Below are positions 9,166-17,448 of a stretch of 64,000 nucleotides of DNA, piece by piece; position 1 is the stretch's first letter; each line of letters begins with the position of its first letter. Origin of the DNA: Streptomyces sp. A2-16. GTDB lineage: Bacteria; Actinomycetota; Actinomycetes; Streptomycetales; Streptomycetaceae. Below the pieces are notes generated by a model, which saw only the letters and a list, made by a program, of their open reading frames with translations, was not told where the DNA came from and did not search any database. The DNA is taken from NCBI RefSeq assembly GCF_018128905.1, contig NZ_CP063808.1, forward strand, positions 4,464,001 through 4,528,000, in the 5' to 3' direction. The position numbers were made by a program, and so were the translations under genes.

Positions 9166-10539
9166 TCAGCCGGTGTACCGGGCGAAGATGCTGGTGAACT
9201 GCCAGTTGCTCTGGCTCACGCCCGAGCAGGTGTCGTCGTTCGGGTAGGCACCCGGGCAGGGTCGGTCACGGTTCGCGGACCAGAACGTCAACCGCGCCAG
9301 GTGATGTGCCTGCGCGTAGTTGAGGATGGTCTGGAAGTCGGCGGTGGTGACGGTCTCGTGGTCGTCGGTGATGCCGTTCATCGACGAGATGCCCATGCGG
9401 CGGTAGGCCGCGTCGTCGCTGTAGCCGTACGCGTTCTTCAGTGCGGCCTTCAGTCCTTCGGCTGCCTGCTGGGTGAGGGTGCCCATGTTCTGGCCCGCGC
9501 CACCGAAGTCGAACGGCATGATCGTCCAGGCGTCCACGGTCAGCCCCGACGACGCGGCCCGGTTGATCAGACTCGTGTCGGGACCGCTCTGCCCGGTGCC
9601 GATGGTGATGTACACCTTGATGCCCGGGTTGTTGGCCTTGACGGTCTTGAGCGCGTCCACGGTTCGTTGCTGCACGGTGCCGTTGCTGTACGCGTCCGCC
9701 TCGAGGTCGATGTCTATCGCCTTCAGCGAGTAGGCGCTGATGACCTTCTGGTACGCCGCCGCCAGCTCGCCGGCGCTGGAGCAGGAACTCTCCAGCTTGT
9801 TGCCGCTGTAGCCGCCGAAGGACGGGATGACATCGCCGCCGTTCGCCCGCACGGTGTTGACGGTCTGCTGGTCGACTCCGCCCGTCAGCGCCCGGCCGCC
9901 GTCCCACTGCGGGTTGCAGTAGCCGTTGCTCAGGACGAACGCCAGCGTGAACCACTTCACGCCGGTCGCGTTCATGACATTCGTAGGGCTGGGTGGATTG
10001 CCCCAGCCGTTGTAGAGGTACGGCGCCACGGCCATCGGAACGGAGCCGGGCGGAGTCGTACCCCCGTCGGCGGCAGGCGCGTTCCACTTCTGATTGGCGG
10101 CACCGGTGCAGGTCCAGATCTGGGTGCGGGTGCCGTTGGCGGATGAGTTGCCGGTGGCGTCGAGACACTTGTCGGCGGCCGGGTTGACGATGTCGCGGGC
10201 GGTGCTGACCGTCCACTTCTGGTTGGCGCCGCCACTGCACGTCCAGAGCTGGAGCTGGGCTCCGTTCGCCGTCGAACTGCCAGTGACGTCAAGGCACTTG
10301 CCGAGAGCCCGGATGGTGCCGTCGGAACCGACCGTCCACTGCTGGGCGGCGGTGCCGTTGCAGTCGTAGAGCTGTACGGCCGTGCCGTCGGCCGAACTCG
10401 CACCGGCCACGTCGAGGCATTTGCCGCCCAGGCCGGTGATCGTGCCGGTGGCGGCCGAGGCGGAGGGCGCTGCGAGTGTGCCTACAGCGGTGAGGCCGAG
10501 CGAGAGGGCGAGAGCGCAGCGCAGGGCGAGGCGTTGCAT
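9166..10539 (-). CDS. secreted GH18 chitinase-like protein with ricin B lectin domain
   Basis: 457 residues. Signal peptide cleaved around SASA. Residues ~32-155 are a ricin B lectin trefoil with three QxW-type repeats (AQQWTV, NQKWTV, NQKWNA). Residues ~175-457 are a GH18 TIM barrel: IPSFGGYSG corresponds to the SxGG strand and LKAIDIDLEAD to the DxxDxDxE strand with a candidate catalytic Glu. Bacterial members of this subgroup act on chitin or related N-acetylglucosamine polymers. ATG 10539 has AAAGG eight bases upstream; an ATG at 10605 would add an implausible leader. A DasR-like site lies at 10666-10681, suggesting control by the amino-sugar regulon. Confidence 0.88.
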   Translation of the reverse strand: MQRLALRCALALSLGLTAVGTLAAPSASAATGTITGLGGKCLDVAGASSADGTAVQLYDCNGTAAQQWTVGSDGTIRALGKCLDVTGSSTANGAQLQLWTCSGGANQKWTVSTARDIVNPAADKCLDATGNSSANGTRTQIWTCTGAANQKWNAPAADGGTTPPGSVPMAVAPYLYNGWGNPPSPTNVMNATGVKWFTLAFVLSNGYCNPQWDGGRALTGGVDQQTVNTVRANGGDVIPSFGGYSGNKLESSCSSAGELAAAYQKVISAYSLKAIDIDLEADAYSNGTVQQRTVDALKTVKANNPGIKVYITIGTGQSGPDTSLINRAASSGLTVDAWTIMPFDFGGAGQNMGTLTQQAAEGLKAALKNAYGYSDDAAYRRMGISSMNGITDDHETVTTADFQTILNYAQAHHLARLTFWSANRDRPCPGAYPNDDTCSGVSQSNWQFTSIFARYTG

Positions 10540-10605
10540 GGTGGGGGCCTTTCGTCCTGGGTGGGGGTGGACGCCGCCTGCCTTGGGGCGGTGAGAGGTG
10601 AACAC

Positions 10606-10913
10606 AGGTGTTCACGTATGTGTGCGGAGGATGCATGCGTGGAGGGTCTGCTGGCTGGTGAACCTAAAGGTCTACACCAAAGCCGTCAAGAGGTGTGACC
10701 GGGGAAGTCCGCCACGGCAGCGGTGAGTTGAGAAGTTGTAGGCGCAGTAGCAGTAGGCCAAGTCGCGTGGGGAGCTGCACTGGCCAGGGTGGTACGGCAG
10801 GAGTCTCATCGGCGCGCGCCGTCATGGCTCTGCACGGTGTTGGCGACCGTCACCTCGGGGCGAACCCGGAAGGCAGGTCAGGCGCACTGCAAGTGCCTCA
10901 GGGCCTCAGGGCC
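10606..10913. other. intergenic region between the GH18 gene and an uncharacterised gene
   Basis: About 300 bp without a convincing gene. It holds the DasR-like site near 10670 and a short run of three GCCTCAG copies near 10893-10917, next to the end of the gene at 10914. I see no other structure. Confidence 0.5.
10666..10681 (-). promoter_or_regulatory. candidate DasR (dre-like) operator for the GH18 gene
   Basis: AAAGGTCTACACCAAA matches 11 of 16 positions of the DasR-responsive consensus ACTGGTCTAGACCAGT, including the core GGTCTA and ACCA arms. It lies ~125 bp before the GH18 start codon, where dre sites of Streptomyces chitinase genes occur. The match is imperfect and no DasR gene is in the window. 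Confidence 0.5.
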
Positions 10914-11537
10914 TCAGAAGGGGCGTACGGGCTCGACGCCCGGTGGGAATCCAAGGATTCCGGGCCCGGTGACGGAGCCGTCCTCGATCATGGGCGGGCA
11001 GACGCTCCAGTCGGCGGCGATGCGCATCACCTGCCGCTCCGTGGGCATGGCGTCATGCCAGGCGTCCCATTCGGCTTCTCCCCAGTCCTGCCGGACCTCT
11101 TCCCACCCGACCAGCCCGACGCCGAGTTCCCTTTCAATGGCGGTGGGTTCTCCCTGGCGCAGGGGAATCTCACCGCTCATGCCGATGTAGCAGTAAGCGC
11201 GGGTCAGTTCACCGGATTCGACCTTGGCCCAGGCGTGGTAGTCGGTGACACGTTCGGTGTGGAAGTACTGAAGGTCCCCGACACGTGCGGCCAGCGCTCG
11301 CAGCCAGCTGGGAAAATCCGGGTGCGCGGCGTCGGTCCCGTGCGTCAGGTGGAACCTGCCGTGGGCGAGCGTCCACTCCGGAACCGGTCTGGCGACGAAG
11401 ACACCTTGCCGGTAGGCGAGTTCGGTGCCGGTCTCCCAGTCGATGCGCTGCCGGTGCCGCAGGTCGAGGGCGTCGGCCAGTTCCTCCGGCCCGGCATCGC
11501 GCACTGCCAGCCATGACGTCTTGAAGCCGAACGACAT
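10914..11537 (-). CDS. uncharacterised protein
   Basis: 207 residues with no signal peptide or membrane segment and no family I recognise. It is rich in Trp and acidic residues (DWETGTEL, GWEEVRQDWGEAEWDAWHD), consistent with a soluble globular protein. The start ATG at 11537 (MSFGFKTSWLAVRD) is chosen because the upstream 102 residues of the longer frame run through a 10-bp tandem repeat and look non-coding. It is divergent from the acetyltransferase at 11767, with the repeat between them. Confidence 0.7.
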   Translation of the reverse strand: MSFGFKTSWLAVRDAGPEELADALDLRHRQRIDWETGTELAYRQGVFVARPVPEWTLAHGRFHLTHGTDAAHPDFPSWLRALAARVGDLQYFHTERVTDYHAWAKVESGELTRAYCYIGMSGEIPLRQGEPTAIERELGVGLVGWEEVRQDWGEAEWDAWHDAMPTERQVMRIAADWSVCPPMIEDGSVTGPGILGFPPGVEPVRPF

Positions 11538-11630
11538 GAACCCTCCCGCCCTGGTCTCCCTGAACCTTGCGGGATCGTCGCAGACGGCACTGACATCGCG
11601 CGCCGACCGACTGAGGCAGCGGGATGACAG

Positions 11631-11680
11631 TGCCGGTGCCTGCCGGTGCCTGCCGGTGCCTGCCGGTGCCTGCCGGTGGG
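11631..11680. repeat. 10-bp tandem repeat, four perfect copies plus a variant
   Basis: The unit TGCCGGTGCC occurs four times in a row from 11631 to 11670, then once with altered last bases. It lies in the divergent spacer between the uncharacterised gene (11537, minus) and the GNAT gene (11767, plus). Its copy number could vary between strains; no function is visible. Confidence 0.9.
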
Positions 11681-11766
11681 ATGTGGGTGGCTCGCGCCAG
11701 GAGAACGTCGCCGATTGCAGCCGACCCGCCGCACGAAGGTATTCCTCGGTGCGAAATACTCTCCCG

Positions 11767-12255
11767 ATGAGTTCACGCACGTCCCCGAGCAGCCAGCCGA
11801 TCACCATACGGAGGGCAGTCCCGAGGGATGCCAAACGGCTCACGCGGATCGTGCGTGGCTCGAGCGCCTACGCGGGTATGTACGCGGCCGCAGTCGCGGA
11901 CTACCGCGTCGGTCCCGATTACATCGAAGCCCACCGCGCCTTCGTGGCCGTAGGTGCTGACGATGATGGTGGCCGGGTCCTGGGGTTCTACTCACTCGTC
12001 CTCGCTCCACCGGAGCTCGACCTGCTGTTCGTCGCCGACGAAGCGCAAGGGCGTGGGCTGGGACGGCTGCTTGTCGCGCACATGCAGTCCGAGGCCCGGG
12101 CCGCCGGACTCGACCGAGTCGAGGTCGTGTCGCACGTCCCCGCCGAGGACTTCTATCGCCGGGTCGGTGCGGTGCGAACCGGAACCGCCCTCGCGAACCC
12201 GCCCGCCGTGCCGTGGGACCGGCCTACATTCGAGTTCCGTATCCCTACGGAATGA
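11767..12255 (+). CDS. GNAT-family N-acetyltransferase
   Basis: 162 residues. The core is a GNAT fold: ITIRRAVPRDAKRLTRIV at the N-terminus, central strand LDLLFVADEAQGRGLGRLLV with the acetyl-CoA pyrophosphate loop (QGRGLG), then DRVEVVSHVPAEDFYRRVGA as the C-terminal strand-helix. It transfers acetyl from acetyl-CoA to an unknown amine. I chose ATG 11767 because it gives a normal N-terminus; the frame is open much further upstream through repeat DNA. The context gives no substrate. Confidence 0.82.
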   Translation: MSSRTSPSSQPITIRRAVPRDAKRLTRIVRGSSAYAGMYAAAVADYRVGPDYIEAHRAFVAVGADDDGGRVLGFYSLVLAPPELDLLFVADEAQGRGLGRLLVAHMQSEARAAGLDRVEVVSHVPAEDFYRRVGAVRTGTALANPPAVPWDRPTFEFRIPTE

Positions 12256-12458
12256 TGCGGTGTGCCCGGCCACAGGGAATCTGATTCGCGAATGCAACCG
12301 TGGAGATCGGTTGGTGCGCACGGGTGCGGTCCGGGGCGGAGCAGGCAGGCTGGGTGTCGCAGGCGTCGAGCGTGACGCCGACAGGCACCGCGACCGCGCG
12401 CCGCCCCCGCCCAGGCGACGGCCAGAACGAAGAGCGCGGTGACGAGAGGTTTCCGCAC
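12153..12458 (-). CDS. possible small secreted peptide (doubtful, perhaps frameshifted)
   Basis: 101 residues. The first 20, MRKPLVTALFVLAVAWAGAA, look like a signal peptide, with GAGGGG just upstream of the ATG. The rest is Arg/His/Pro-rich, and its last third lies antisense to the acetyltransferase gene. From about base 12410 a neighbouring frame reads more like a mature peptide (AVAVPVGVTLDACDTQPACS), so the gene may carry a frameshift. This is otherwise the only candidate in the ~300 bp between 12256 and 12557. Confidence 0.25.
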   Translation of the reverse strand: MRKPLVTALFVLAVAWAGAARGRGACRRHARRLRHPACLLRPGPHPCAPTDLHGCIRESDSLWPGTPHHSVGIRNSNVGRSHGTAGGFARAVPVRTAPTRR

Positions 12459-12557
12459 ATGGGGGTCCCCTCTTGGGCAGGGCGACCGGCATAGTGGATT
12501 GGTCTCGCCACACGCCGGCGGAACCCCTGCGGCACTGCTCCCGGCGTCCGCGGCCGA

Positions 12558-13226
12558 TCACGGCTTGGCTCTGACCAGCCCGGTGTCGTACGCCGTGATC
12601 ACGGCCTGGATGCGGTCGCGCGCACCGATCTTGGCGAGGACGCGGCCGACGTGCTTCTTGACGGTCGATTCGGTCAGGACGAGGTGCTCGGCGATCTCGG
12701 CGTTGGTCCAGCCCTGTCCGATGGCGACGAGTACTTCGCGTTCGCGATGGGTGAGAGCCCTCAGGCGGGGGTCCTCGGCGGGTGCGGTGTCCGTGGGGGC
12801 CAGGGCCCGGTGGGTGTAGGCGTCCAGGAGGCGACGGGTGAGGCGGGGTGCGACGACGGCGTCGCCGGTGGCGACCGCGTGGATGCCGGCGACGAGTTCC
12901 TCGGGGCGGGCGTCCTTGAGGAGGAAGCCGCCCGCTCCGGCGCGCAGGCCTTCGTAGGCGTACTCGTCGAGGTCGAAGGTCGTGACGATGAGGACCCGGG
13001 TGCGGCCGCCGGCGGCGACGATGCGACGAGTGGCCTCGATGCCGTCCATGCCGGGCATGCGGATGTCCATGAGGACGACGTCGGGGCGCAGCTCGGCGGT
13101 CATGCGGACCGCCTCGGCGCCGTGCGCGGCCTCGCCGACCGGGGTCAGGCCGGGGGTGCCCTCCAGAAGCATGCGCACGCCCATGCGTTGCAGGGGCTGG
13201 TCGTCGGCGATGAGGACGGTGGTCAT
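12558..13226 (-). CDS. NarL/LuxR-family response regulator
   Basis: 222 residues. Receiver domain (1-120): acidic pair DD at 8-9, phospho-acceptor Asp54 in VVLMDIRMPG, and a conserved Lys near residue 104 in FLLKDARPEE. C-terminal LuxR-type helix-turn-helix: LTHREREVLVAIGQGWTNAE and TVKKHVGRVLAKIGARDRIQ. It should bind DNA as a dimer when phosphorylated by the kinase encoded immediately upstream, whose stop overlaps this start as ATGA. It is the last gene of an operon with an ABC exporter, and the palindrome at 16419-16440 is a plausible target. Confidence 0.93.
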   Translation of the reverse strand: MTTVLIADDQPLQRMGVRMLLEGTPGLTPVGEAAHGAEAVRMTAELRPDVVLMDIRMPGMDGIEATRRIVAAGGRTRVLIVTTFDLDEYAYEGLRAGAGGFLLKDARPEELVAGIHAVATGDAVVAPRLTRRLLDAYTHRALAPTDTAPAEDPRLRALTHREREVLVAIGQGWTNAEIAEHLVLTESTVKKHVGRVLAKIGARDRIQAVITAYDTGLVRAKP

Positions 13227-14548
13227 GGCAGATGATCTCCCGGGGGTACGTCGAGGACGACGTCGACGAGCCAGCCGTGGCCGACGGTACGCGGGCCGAG
13301 GGTGAGGGTGCCGCCGTACATGGCGGCCCGTTGGCGGATGCCGACAATGCCGTGCCCGGCGTCGCCGGACCGCGTTCCGCGGTCGCCCAGGCCGGTGTCG
13401 GCGACCGTGATGCGCACGGTGTCGGTGTCCTTGGCGATGGTGACGTCGGCCGTGGCGTCCGGGCCGGCGTGTTTGAGGGTGTTGGTGAGGGCTTCCTGGA
13501 CGATGCGGTACACGGTGAGCTGAACGCCGCTGCCGAGGGTGTCGAGGTCGCCCGTCGTCCGGTAGGTCACGGGCAGTCCCGCGGCGCGCACCCGCGTCAG
13601 CAGCGGGTCCAGGTCACGGATGCCGGGCTGTGGCCCGAGCAGCCGTTCGTCGCCCTGGTCCTCGCGCAGCACGCCGAGGACCCGCCGCAGTTCGCTCATG
13701 GCCTGGCGACCGGTGTCGGCGAGGATCCGCAGGGCGTCGGCGGTTGTCTCGCCGCGGTTGGTGGCGAGGATGGCGGCGCCGTCGGCCACGCTGACCATGA
13801 CGGAGAGGTTGTGGCCGACGATGTCGTGCATCTCGCGGGCGATACGGGTGCGTTCGGCGGCGGTGGTGAGCCGGACGCGCTGGTCCTGCTCGATCTCCAG
13901 GCGCGTGGCCCGGTCTTCGAGGGTTGCCAGGTAGAGGCGGCGGATCCGCAGCGTCAGGCCGATGGCGATGGCCGCCGTCGTCGTGCCCATCAGGAAGAAG
14001 AGGCCGAGGAACGGGTGCTCGACGGGGGCCAGCAGCCCAACCGCCAGGACCAGTTGGGCCGCGGTGAGAGCGGCGGCCCAGCCGAGCGCGCGCAGCGATC
14101 CGTGCAGGGCGAGGCTGTAGAGGGCGACGAGCACGGCCATGCCGGTCTGCTGCCACACGCCCAGCGACCACTGGACCAGCAACAACGCGGAGATCACGCA
14201 GTACGTGACCGTCGGGTTCCTGCGGCGCCACCACAGAGGCAGGACGACTGCGACGGCGAAGGCGGCCAGCACCGGGGTGGGCCACTGTCCGCGGTCCATC
14301 GCCTCACCGAAGGGGCCGCGGCGGCTGTGGGAGAGCAGGTCGGGGAGGCTGAAGAGGGCGACGACGAGGACGACCGTGGTGTCGAGCACCCATGGATGCC
14401 GCTGGTCCAGTCGGCGTCGGGCTCTCTGAGCGCGCAGCATGCTGCGCAGGAGCGGATGCGCCCAGACATCGGCGAGCCCGGGGGACGGTGCGGTGGCCGT
14501 TCCCCGGGCGATGGTCGCGGCCCGTCTCATGATCCCACTGTCTCGCAC
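13223..14548 (-). CDS. sensor histidine kinase of the HisKA_3 (NarL-type) class
   Basis: 441 residues from GTG 14548 (ATG at 14530 is an equally likely start, six codons in). Several hydrophobic segments between residues ~50 and 200 (VVLVVALFSLPDLL, LAAFAVAVVLPLWW, FLGLFFLMGTTTAAIAIGL) form the membrane domain, with very short loops, so it may sense within the membrane. The dimerisation helix carries the phospho-acceptor His in ARIREMHDIVGHNLSV-like sequence, then the ATPase domain (ALTNTLKHAG; GLGDRGTRSGDAGHGIVGIR). It follows the ABC permease by a few bases and overlaps the response regulator start; intramembrane kinases beside ABC exporters often respond to cell-envelope stress. Confidence 0.92.
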   Translation of the reverse strand: MRDSGIMRRAATIARGTATAPSPGLADVWAHPLLRSMLRAQRARRRLDQRHPWVLDTTVVLVVALFSLPDLLSHSRRGPFGEAMDRGQWPTPVLAAFAVAVVLPLWWRRRNPTVTYCVISALLLVQWSLGVWQQTGMAVLVALYSLALHGSLRALGWAAALTAAQLVLAVGLLAPVEHPFLGLFFLMGTTTAAIAIGLTLRIRRLYLATLEDRATRLEIEQDQRVRLTTAAERTRIAREMHDIVGHNLSVMVSVADGAAILATNRGETTADALRILADTGRQAMSELRRVLGVLREDQGDERLLGPQPGIRDLDPLLTRVRAAGLPVTYRTTGDLDTLGSGVQLTVYRIVQEALTNTLKHAGPDATADVTIAKDTDTVRITVADTGLGDRGTRSGDAGHGIVGIRQRAAMYGGTLTLGPRTVGHGWLVDVVLDVPPGDHLP

Positions 14549-14554
14549 CGCTGC

Positions 14555-15376
14555 TCAGGAGTCGCTCTTGAGGAGACGCCAGGCGGCTCCGGCGAGGGCG
14601 AGGATCACCCACCCGGCGAAGACGGCGAGTCCCGCCGCAGGGGACAGGGCGTCGGAGGACTGGTGCAGGGCGTACATCGCCGAGCCGGCGTTGCTGGGGA
14701 AGTAGGGGTTGATGTTGTCGTAGAGGGAGTCGGGCAGCAGGGAGGCCAGGCCCGGGAGGATGAGCAGGACACCGACCAGGACGGCGATCGCGCCGGCGCT
14801 GGAGCGCAGCAGCATGCCCAGGGCGACACCCGCGACGGCGACCAGGGCGAGGTAGAGACCGGCACCGCCAAGGCTGCGCAGCACACCGTCGTCGCCCACG
14901 GACAGGGCGATCTTCTCGCCGTCCAGACCCAGGGTGCCCAGCTGGAAGGCGGCCAGGGCGCCGAGCGTGGTCAGGACCAAAACGGTGGGGCCGATCACGG
15001 CGGCCTTGGCCCACAGGACCGGCAGGCGGCGGGGGACGGCGGTGAGGGTGGAGCGGATCATGCCGGTGGTGTACTCGCCGGCCGACAGCAGGACGCCGAG
15101 CACGCCGACGGCCAGAGACGCGAAGGTCACCCCGAGCAGGGCGAGGCTGACGGCGTCCTGCTCGCCGGAGCCGGGTCCGGGCGGCCCGCCCTGGGTGGTC
15201 GCGTCGGGGCTGTAGGTGGCGGAGGCGATCGCACCGAGGGCGACCAGCAGGACCACGGCGACGGCGAGGGTGATCCAACTGGAGCGCAGCGACCAGAACT
15301 TGGCCCACTCCGCGCGCAGCACCCGCGGACCGGTGACCTTGTAGGCCCGGGTGGGGGAGAGTTGGGTGACGGTCAT
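14555..15376 (-). CDS. ABC-2 type transporter permease
   Basis: 273 residues. After a polar N-terminus (RVLRAEWAKFWSLRSSW, typical of Streptomyces ABC-2 permeases) there are six hydrophobic segments, among them ITLAVAVVLLVALGAIAS, SLALLGVTFASLAVGVLGVL and AVLVGVLLILPGLASLLP. The second is followed by SAGEYTTGMIRSTLTAVPRR, a conserved cytoplasmic helix of this family. It forms the membrane channel for the ATPase encoded just upstream; the cargo is unknown. Its ATG overlaps the ATPase stop (TGATG at 15374-15378). The longer frame upstream is a shadow of the ATPase gene. Confidence 0.93.
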   Translation of the reverse strand: MTVTQLSPTRAYKVTGPRVLRAEWAKFWSLRSSWITLAVAVVLLVALGAIASATYSPDATTQGGPPGPGSGEQDAVSLALLGVTFASLAVGVLGVLLSAGEYTTGMIRSTLTAVPRRLPVLWAKAAVIGPTVLVLTTLGALAAFQLGTLGLDGEKIALSVGDDGVLRSLGGAGLYLALVAVAGVALGMLLRSSAGAIAVLVGVLLILPGLASLLPDSLYDNINPYFPSNAGSAMYALHQSSDALSPAAGLAVFAGWVILALAGAAWRLLKSDS

Positions 15377-16305
15377 CAGGCTGCCTTTCGTTCGGTCTCG
15401 GCGGGATGGCTCTGGTACTCGACGACGTCCCGGGTCAGGTCCATGAAGGCGGCCTCCAACGAGACGGCCTGGGGAGTGAGTTCGTACAACGCCACCCCGT
15501 TCGCGGCCGCGATCCGGCCGATCTCCCGGGCGTCGCGCCCGGAGACGAGGAGTTCCTCGGCGGACGAGGAGGAGACAGTGACGTCCGGGCCCGCCAGCAG
15601 TGAGCGCAGCCTGGTCGCTTCGGCGGTGGCGACTTTCACGCCGCCGCCGCTCGCCTCCCGGGTGAAGTCGTCGACCGTGGTGTCCGCGAGCAGCCGACCG
15701 CGCCCGATGATCACCAGATGGTCGGCGATCAGCGCGGTCTCGCTCATCAGGTGCGAGGAGAGCATCACCGCCCGGCCCTCGTCGGCCAGCGAGCGCAGCA
15801 GATTGCGCACCCACAGCACGCCCTCGGGGTCCAGGCCGTTGACCGGCTCGTCGAGCATGACGATCGCCGGGTCGCCCAGCAGGGCCGCTGCGATGCCGAG
15901 CCGCTGGCCCATGCCGAGCGAGAAGGCCCCGACCCGCTTGCCGGCCACGCTGGTCAGCCCGGCCAGCTCGATGACCTCGTCCACACGGCGGCGCGGAATG
16001 CCGTGCGTGTACGCGAGCGCCATCAGATGGTTGAACGCGCTACGGCCGGGGTGGACGGACTTGGCCTCCAGCAGAGTGCCGATCTCGTGCAGCGGTGCCG
16101 CGTGCCTCGCGTACGACGTGCCGTTGACGGTCACCGAGCCCTTGGTGGGGGTGTCCAAACCGACCACCATGCGCATGGTGGTGGACTTGCCGGCACCGTT
16201 GGGGCCGAGGAAGCCGGTGACCTCACCGGGCTTGACGGTGAAACTCAACTCGTCGACGACGGTCTTGTCGCCGTACCGTTTGGTCAGCTCACGCGCTTCG
16301 ATCAT
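15376..16305 (-). CDS. ABC transporter ATP-binding protein
   Basis: 309 residues. Walker A GPNGAGKST near residue 40, Q-loop region, signature SLGMGQRLGIAAALL, Walker B AIVMLDEPVNGLDPEG, and a switch His in VMLSSHLMSE. The C-terminal ~90 residues form the accessory domain of drug/lantibiotic-type exporters (DUF4162-like). It powers the ABC-2 permease encoded directly downstream. As the first gene of a four-gene operon (ATPase, permease, kinase, regulator) it sits behind a near-perfect palindrome ~115 bp upstream, suggesting self-regulation by the response regulator. Related modules handle antimicrobial peptides or envelope stress; the specific role is inferred. Confidence 0.94.
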   Translation of the reverse strand: MIEARELTKRYGDKTVVDELSFTVKPGEVTGFLGPNGAGKSTTMRMVVGLDTPTKGSVTVNGTSYARHAAPLHEIGTLLEAKSVHPGRSAFNHLMALAYTHGIPRRRVDEVIELAGLTSVAGKRVGAFSLGMGQRLGIAAALLGDPAIVMLDEPVNGLDPEGVLWVRNLLRSLADEGRAVMLSSHLMSETALIADHLVIIGRGRLLADTTVDDFTREASGGGVKVATAEATRLRSLLAGPDVTVSSSSAEELLVSGRDAREIGRIAAANGVALYELTPQAVSLEAAFMDLTRDVVEYQSHPAETERKAA

Positions 16306-16418
16306 GGGGTGGGCCCTTCACCTCGGGACTCGGCCGGGCCGGGCGCCTGACCTGTGCAGTCGAGGTTAGGAGCGGGGCCGGCCGGGCCCCTGGGACCACG
16401 GGGGACACTTGGCCGCCC

Positions 16419-16440
16419 GAGTGGAACCGCGGTACCACTC
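16419..16440. promoter_or_regulatory. 22-bp near-perfect palindrome, candidate response-regulator operator
   Basis: The arms GAGTGG and CCACTC flank a central ACCGCGGT with one mismatched pair, so 20 of 22 positions are self-complementary. It lies 115 bp upstream of the ABC ATPase start, the first gene of the exporter/two-component operon. NarL-class regulators bind as dimers to such sites. No other palindrome of this quality is nearby. Confidence 0.55.
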
Positions 16441-16656
16441 GTCGCCGGGCTCCGGTACGTCTGAGGTATGACGGGGTGCCGGCCCCGCCACGCGATATCC
16501 GCAGCCCTCCCGCACTTCATCGATGCTGCAGTCCGGCTCAGACGAGCTCGTGGGCCCCGACGCTCCCATCGGTTCGCCTTTGAGCGGGGCGGCCTGGCAC
16601 AGCGCTCCACTTGGCCGCTCGGAGACACGGCCGTCTCGGTCGGCCCCGCATCCGGG

Positions 16657-17448
16657 TCAGCCCGGCTTGACCGCCAGCGTCGCAAGATAGTGCGACATGT
16701 AGGAAGCGGATGCGTTGGACTGGTGCGGCGCTTCCGTGAAGCCGGTCAGGACGAACCCCGCGGCGAGTTGCCCGCCGATCTGGTCGGTGAGGGTGTGGCT
16801 GTACTCAAGAGCGGCATCCGCGCCGAACTTCGTGGCGCGCTCCTCGGCGGAGTAGTGCGTGACATCGCTGTAGGGCAGCTTGTGCACGACGGTCAGCTCG
16901 CCGCGCTCGTCGAGCGCCTCGTGGTCGAACAAGTACACATCAGGGTTGAGGAAGCCCGCGAGCAGAGTTCCGCCCGGTCGCAGGACGCGGAAGCACTCAC
17001 GCCACACCGCTGCCAGGTCTGGTACGAACAGGTTGGAGACCGGATGGAACACGACGTCGAATGTGGCGTCGCCGAAGGCGCCGAGGTCGCGCATGTCGCC
17101 CAGGACGGTGCGCAGCTCGAGTCCGTCGCGCGCCGCCACCATCCGGTCCTGGCCGAGCTGGCCGGGTGAGTTGTCGAATACGGTGACCCGCGCACCCGCG
17201 GCAGCGAGGATCGGCCCCTGCTGGCCACCGCCGGAGGCCAGGCACAACACGTCCTTGCCGGTCAGGTCCGTCGGCAGCCAGGAACGGTCGACCGGCTCAT
17301 GCCCGATGAGAACGATCGACCAGTCGCCCGCGCGGGCGCGCTCGACATCCTCAGCACTCACCGGCCTCGACCATTCGTTGCCCTCTTGGACGTACTTGTC
17401 CCAAGCTGCCCGATTGTGGGCAACCGGATCGACAACACTGTCCTGCAC
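16657..17448 (-). CDS. SAM-dependent class I methyltransferase
   Basis: About 263 residues. SAM-binding motif I is DVLCLASGGGQQGPILAAAG, motif II the acidic VTVFDNSPGQLGQDR, and post-I GDMRDLGAFGDATFDVVFHP, followed by FRVLRPGGTLLAGF. These place it in the Methyltransf_11/25 group that modifies small molecules; the substrate is unknown. The frame opens at TTG 17454, but the GTG two codons in (17448) has AGGGAG six bases upstream and is preferred. It stands alone; the region beyond its start holds an IS remnant. Confidence 0.88.
   Translation of the reverse strand: MQDSVVDPVAHNRAAWDKYVQEGNEWSRPVSAEDVERARAGDWSIVLIGHEPVDRSWLPTDLTGKDVLCLASGGGQQGPILAAAGARVTVFDNSPGQLGQDRMVAARDGLELRTVLGDMRDLGAFGDATFDVVFHPVSNLFVPDLAAVWRECFRVLRPGGTLLAGFLNPDVYLFDHEALDERGELTVVHKLPYSDVTHYSAEERATKFGADAALEYSHTLTDQIGGQLAAGFVLTGFTEAPHQSNASASYMSHYLATLAVKPG

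Noticed and set aside
13232..16369. 1,045-residue open frame antisense to the ABC/two-component operon
   Set aside because: Sense strand encodes four recognisable proteins with overlapping starts and stops; the antisense frame has no domain.
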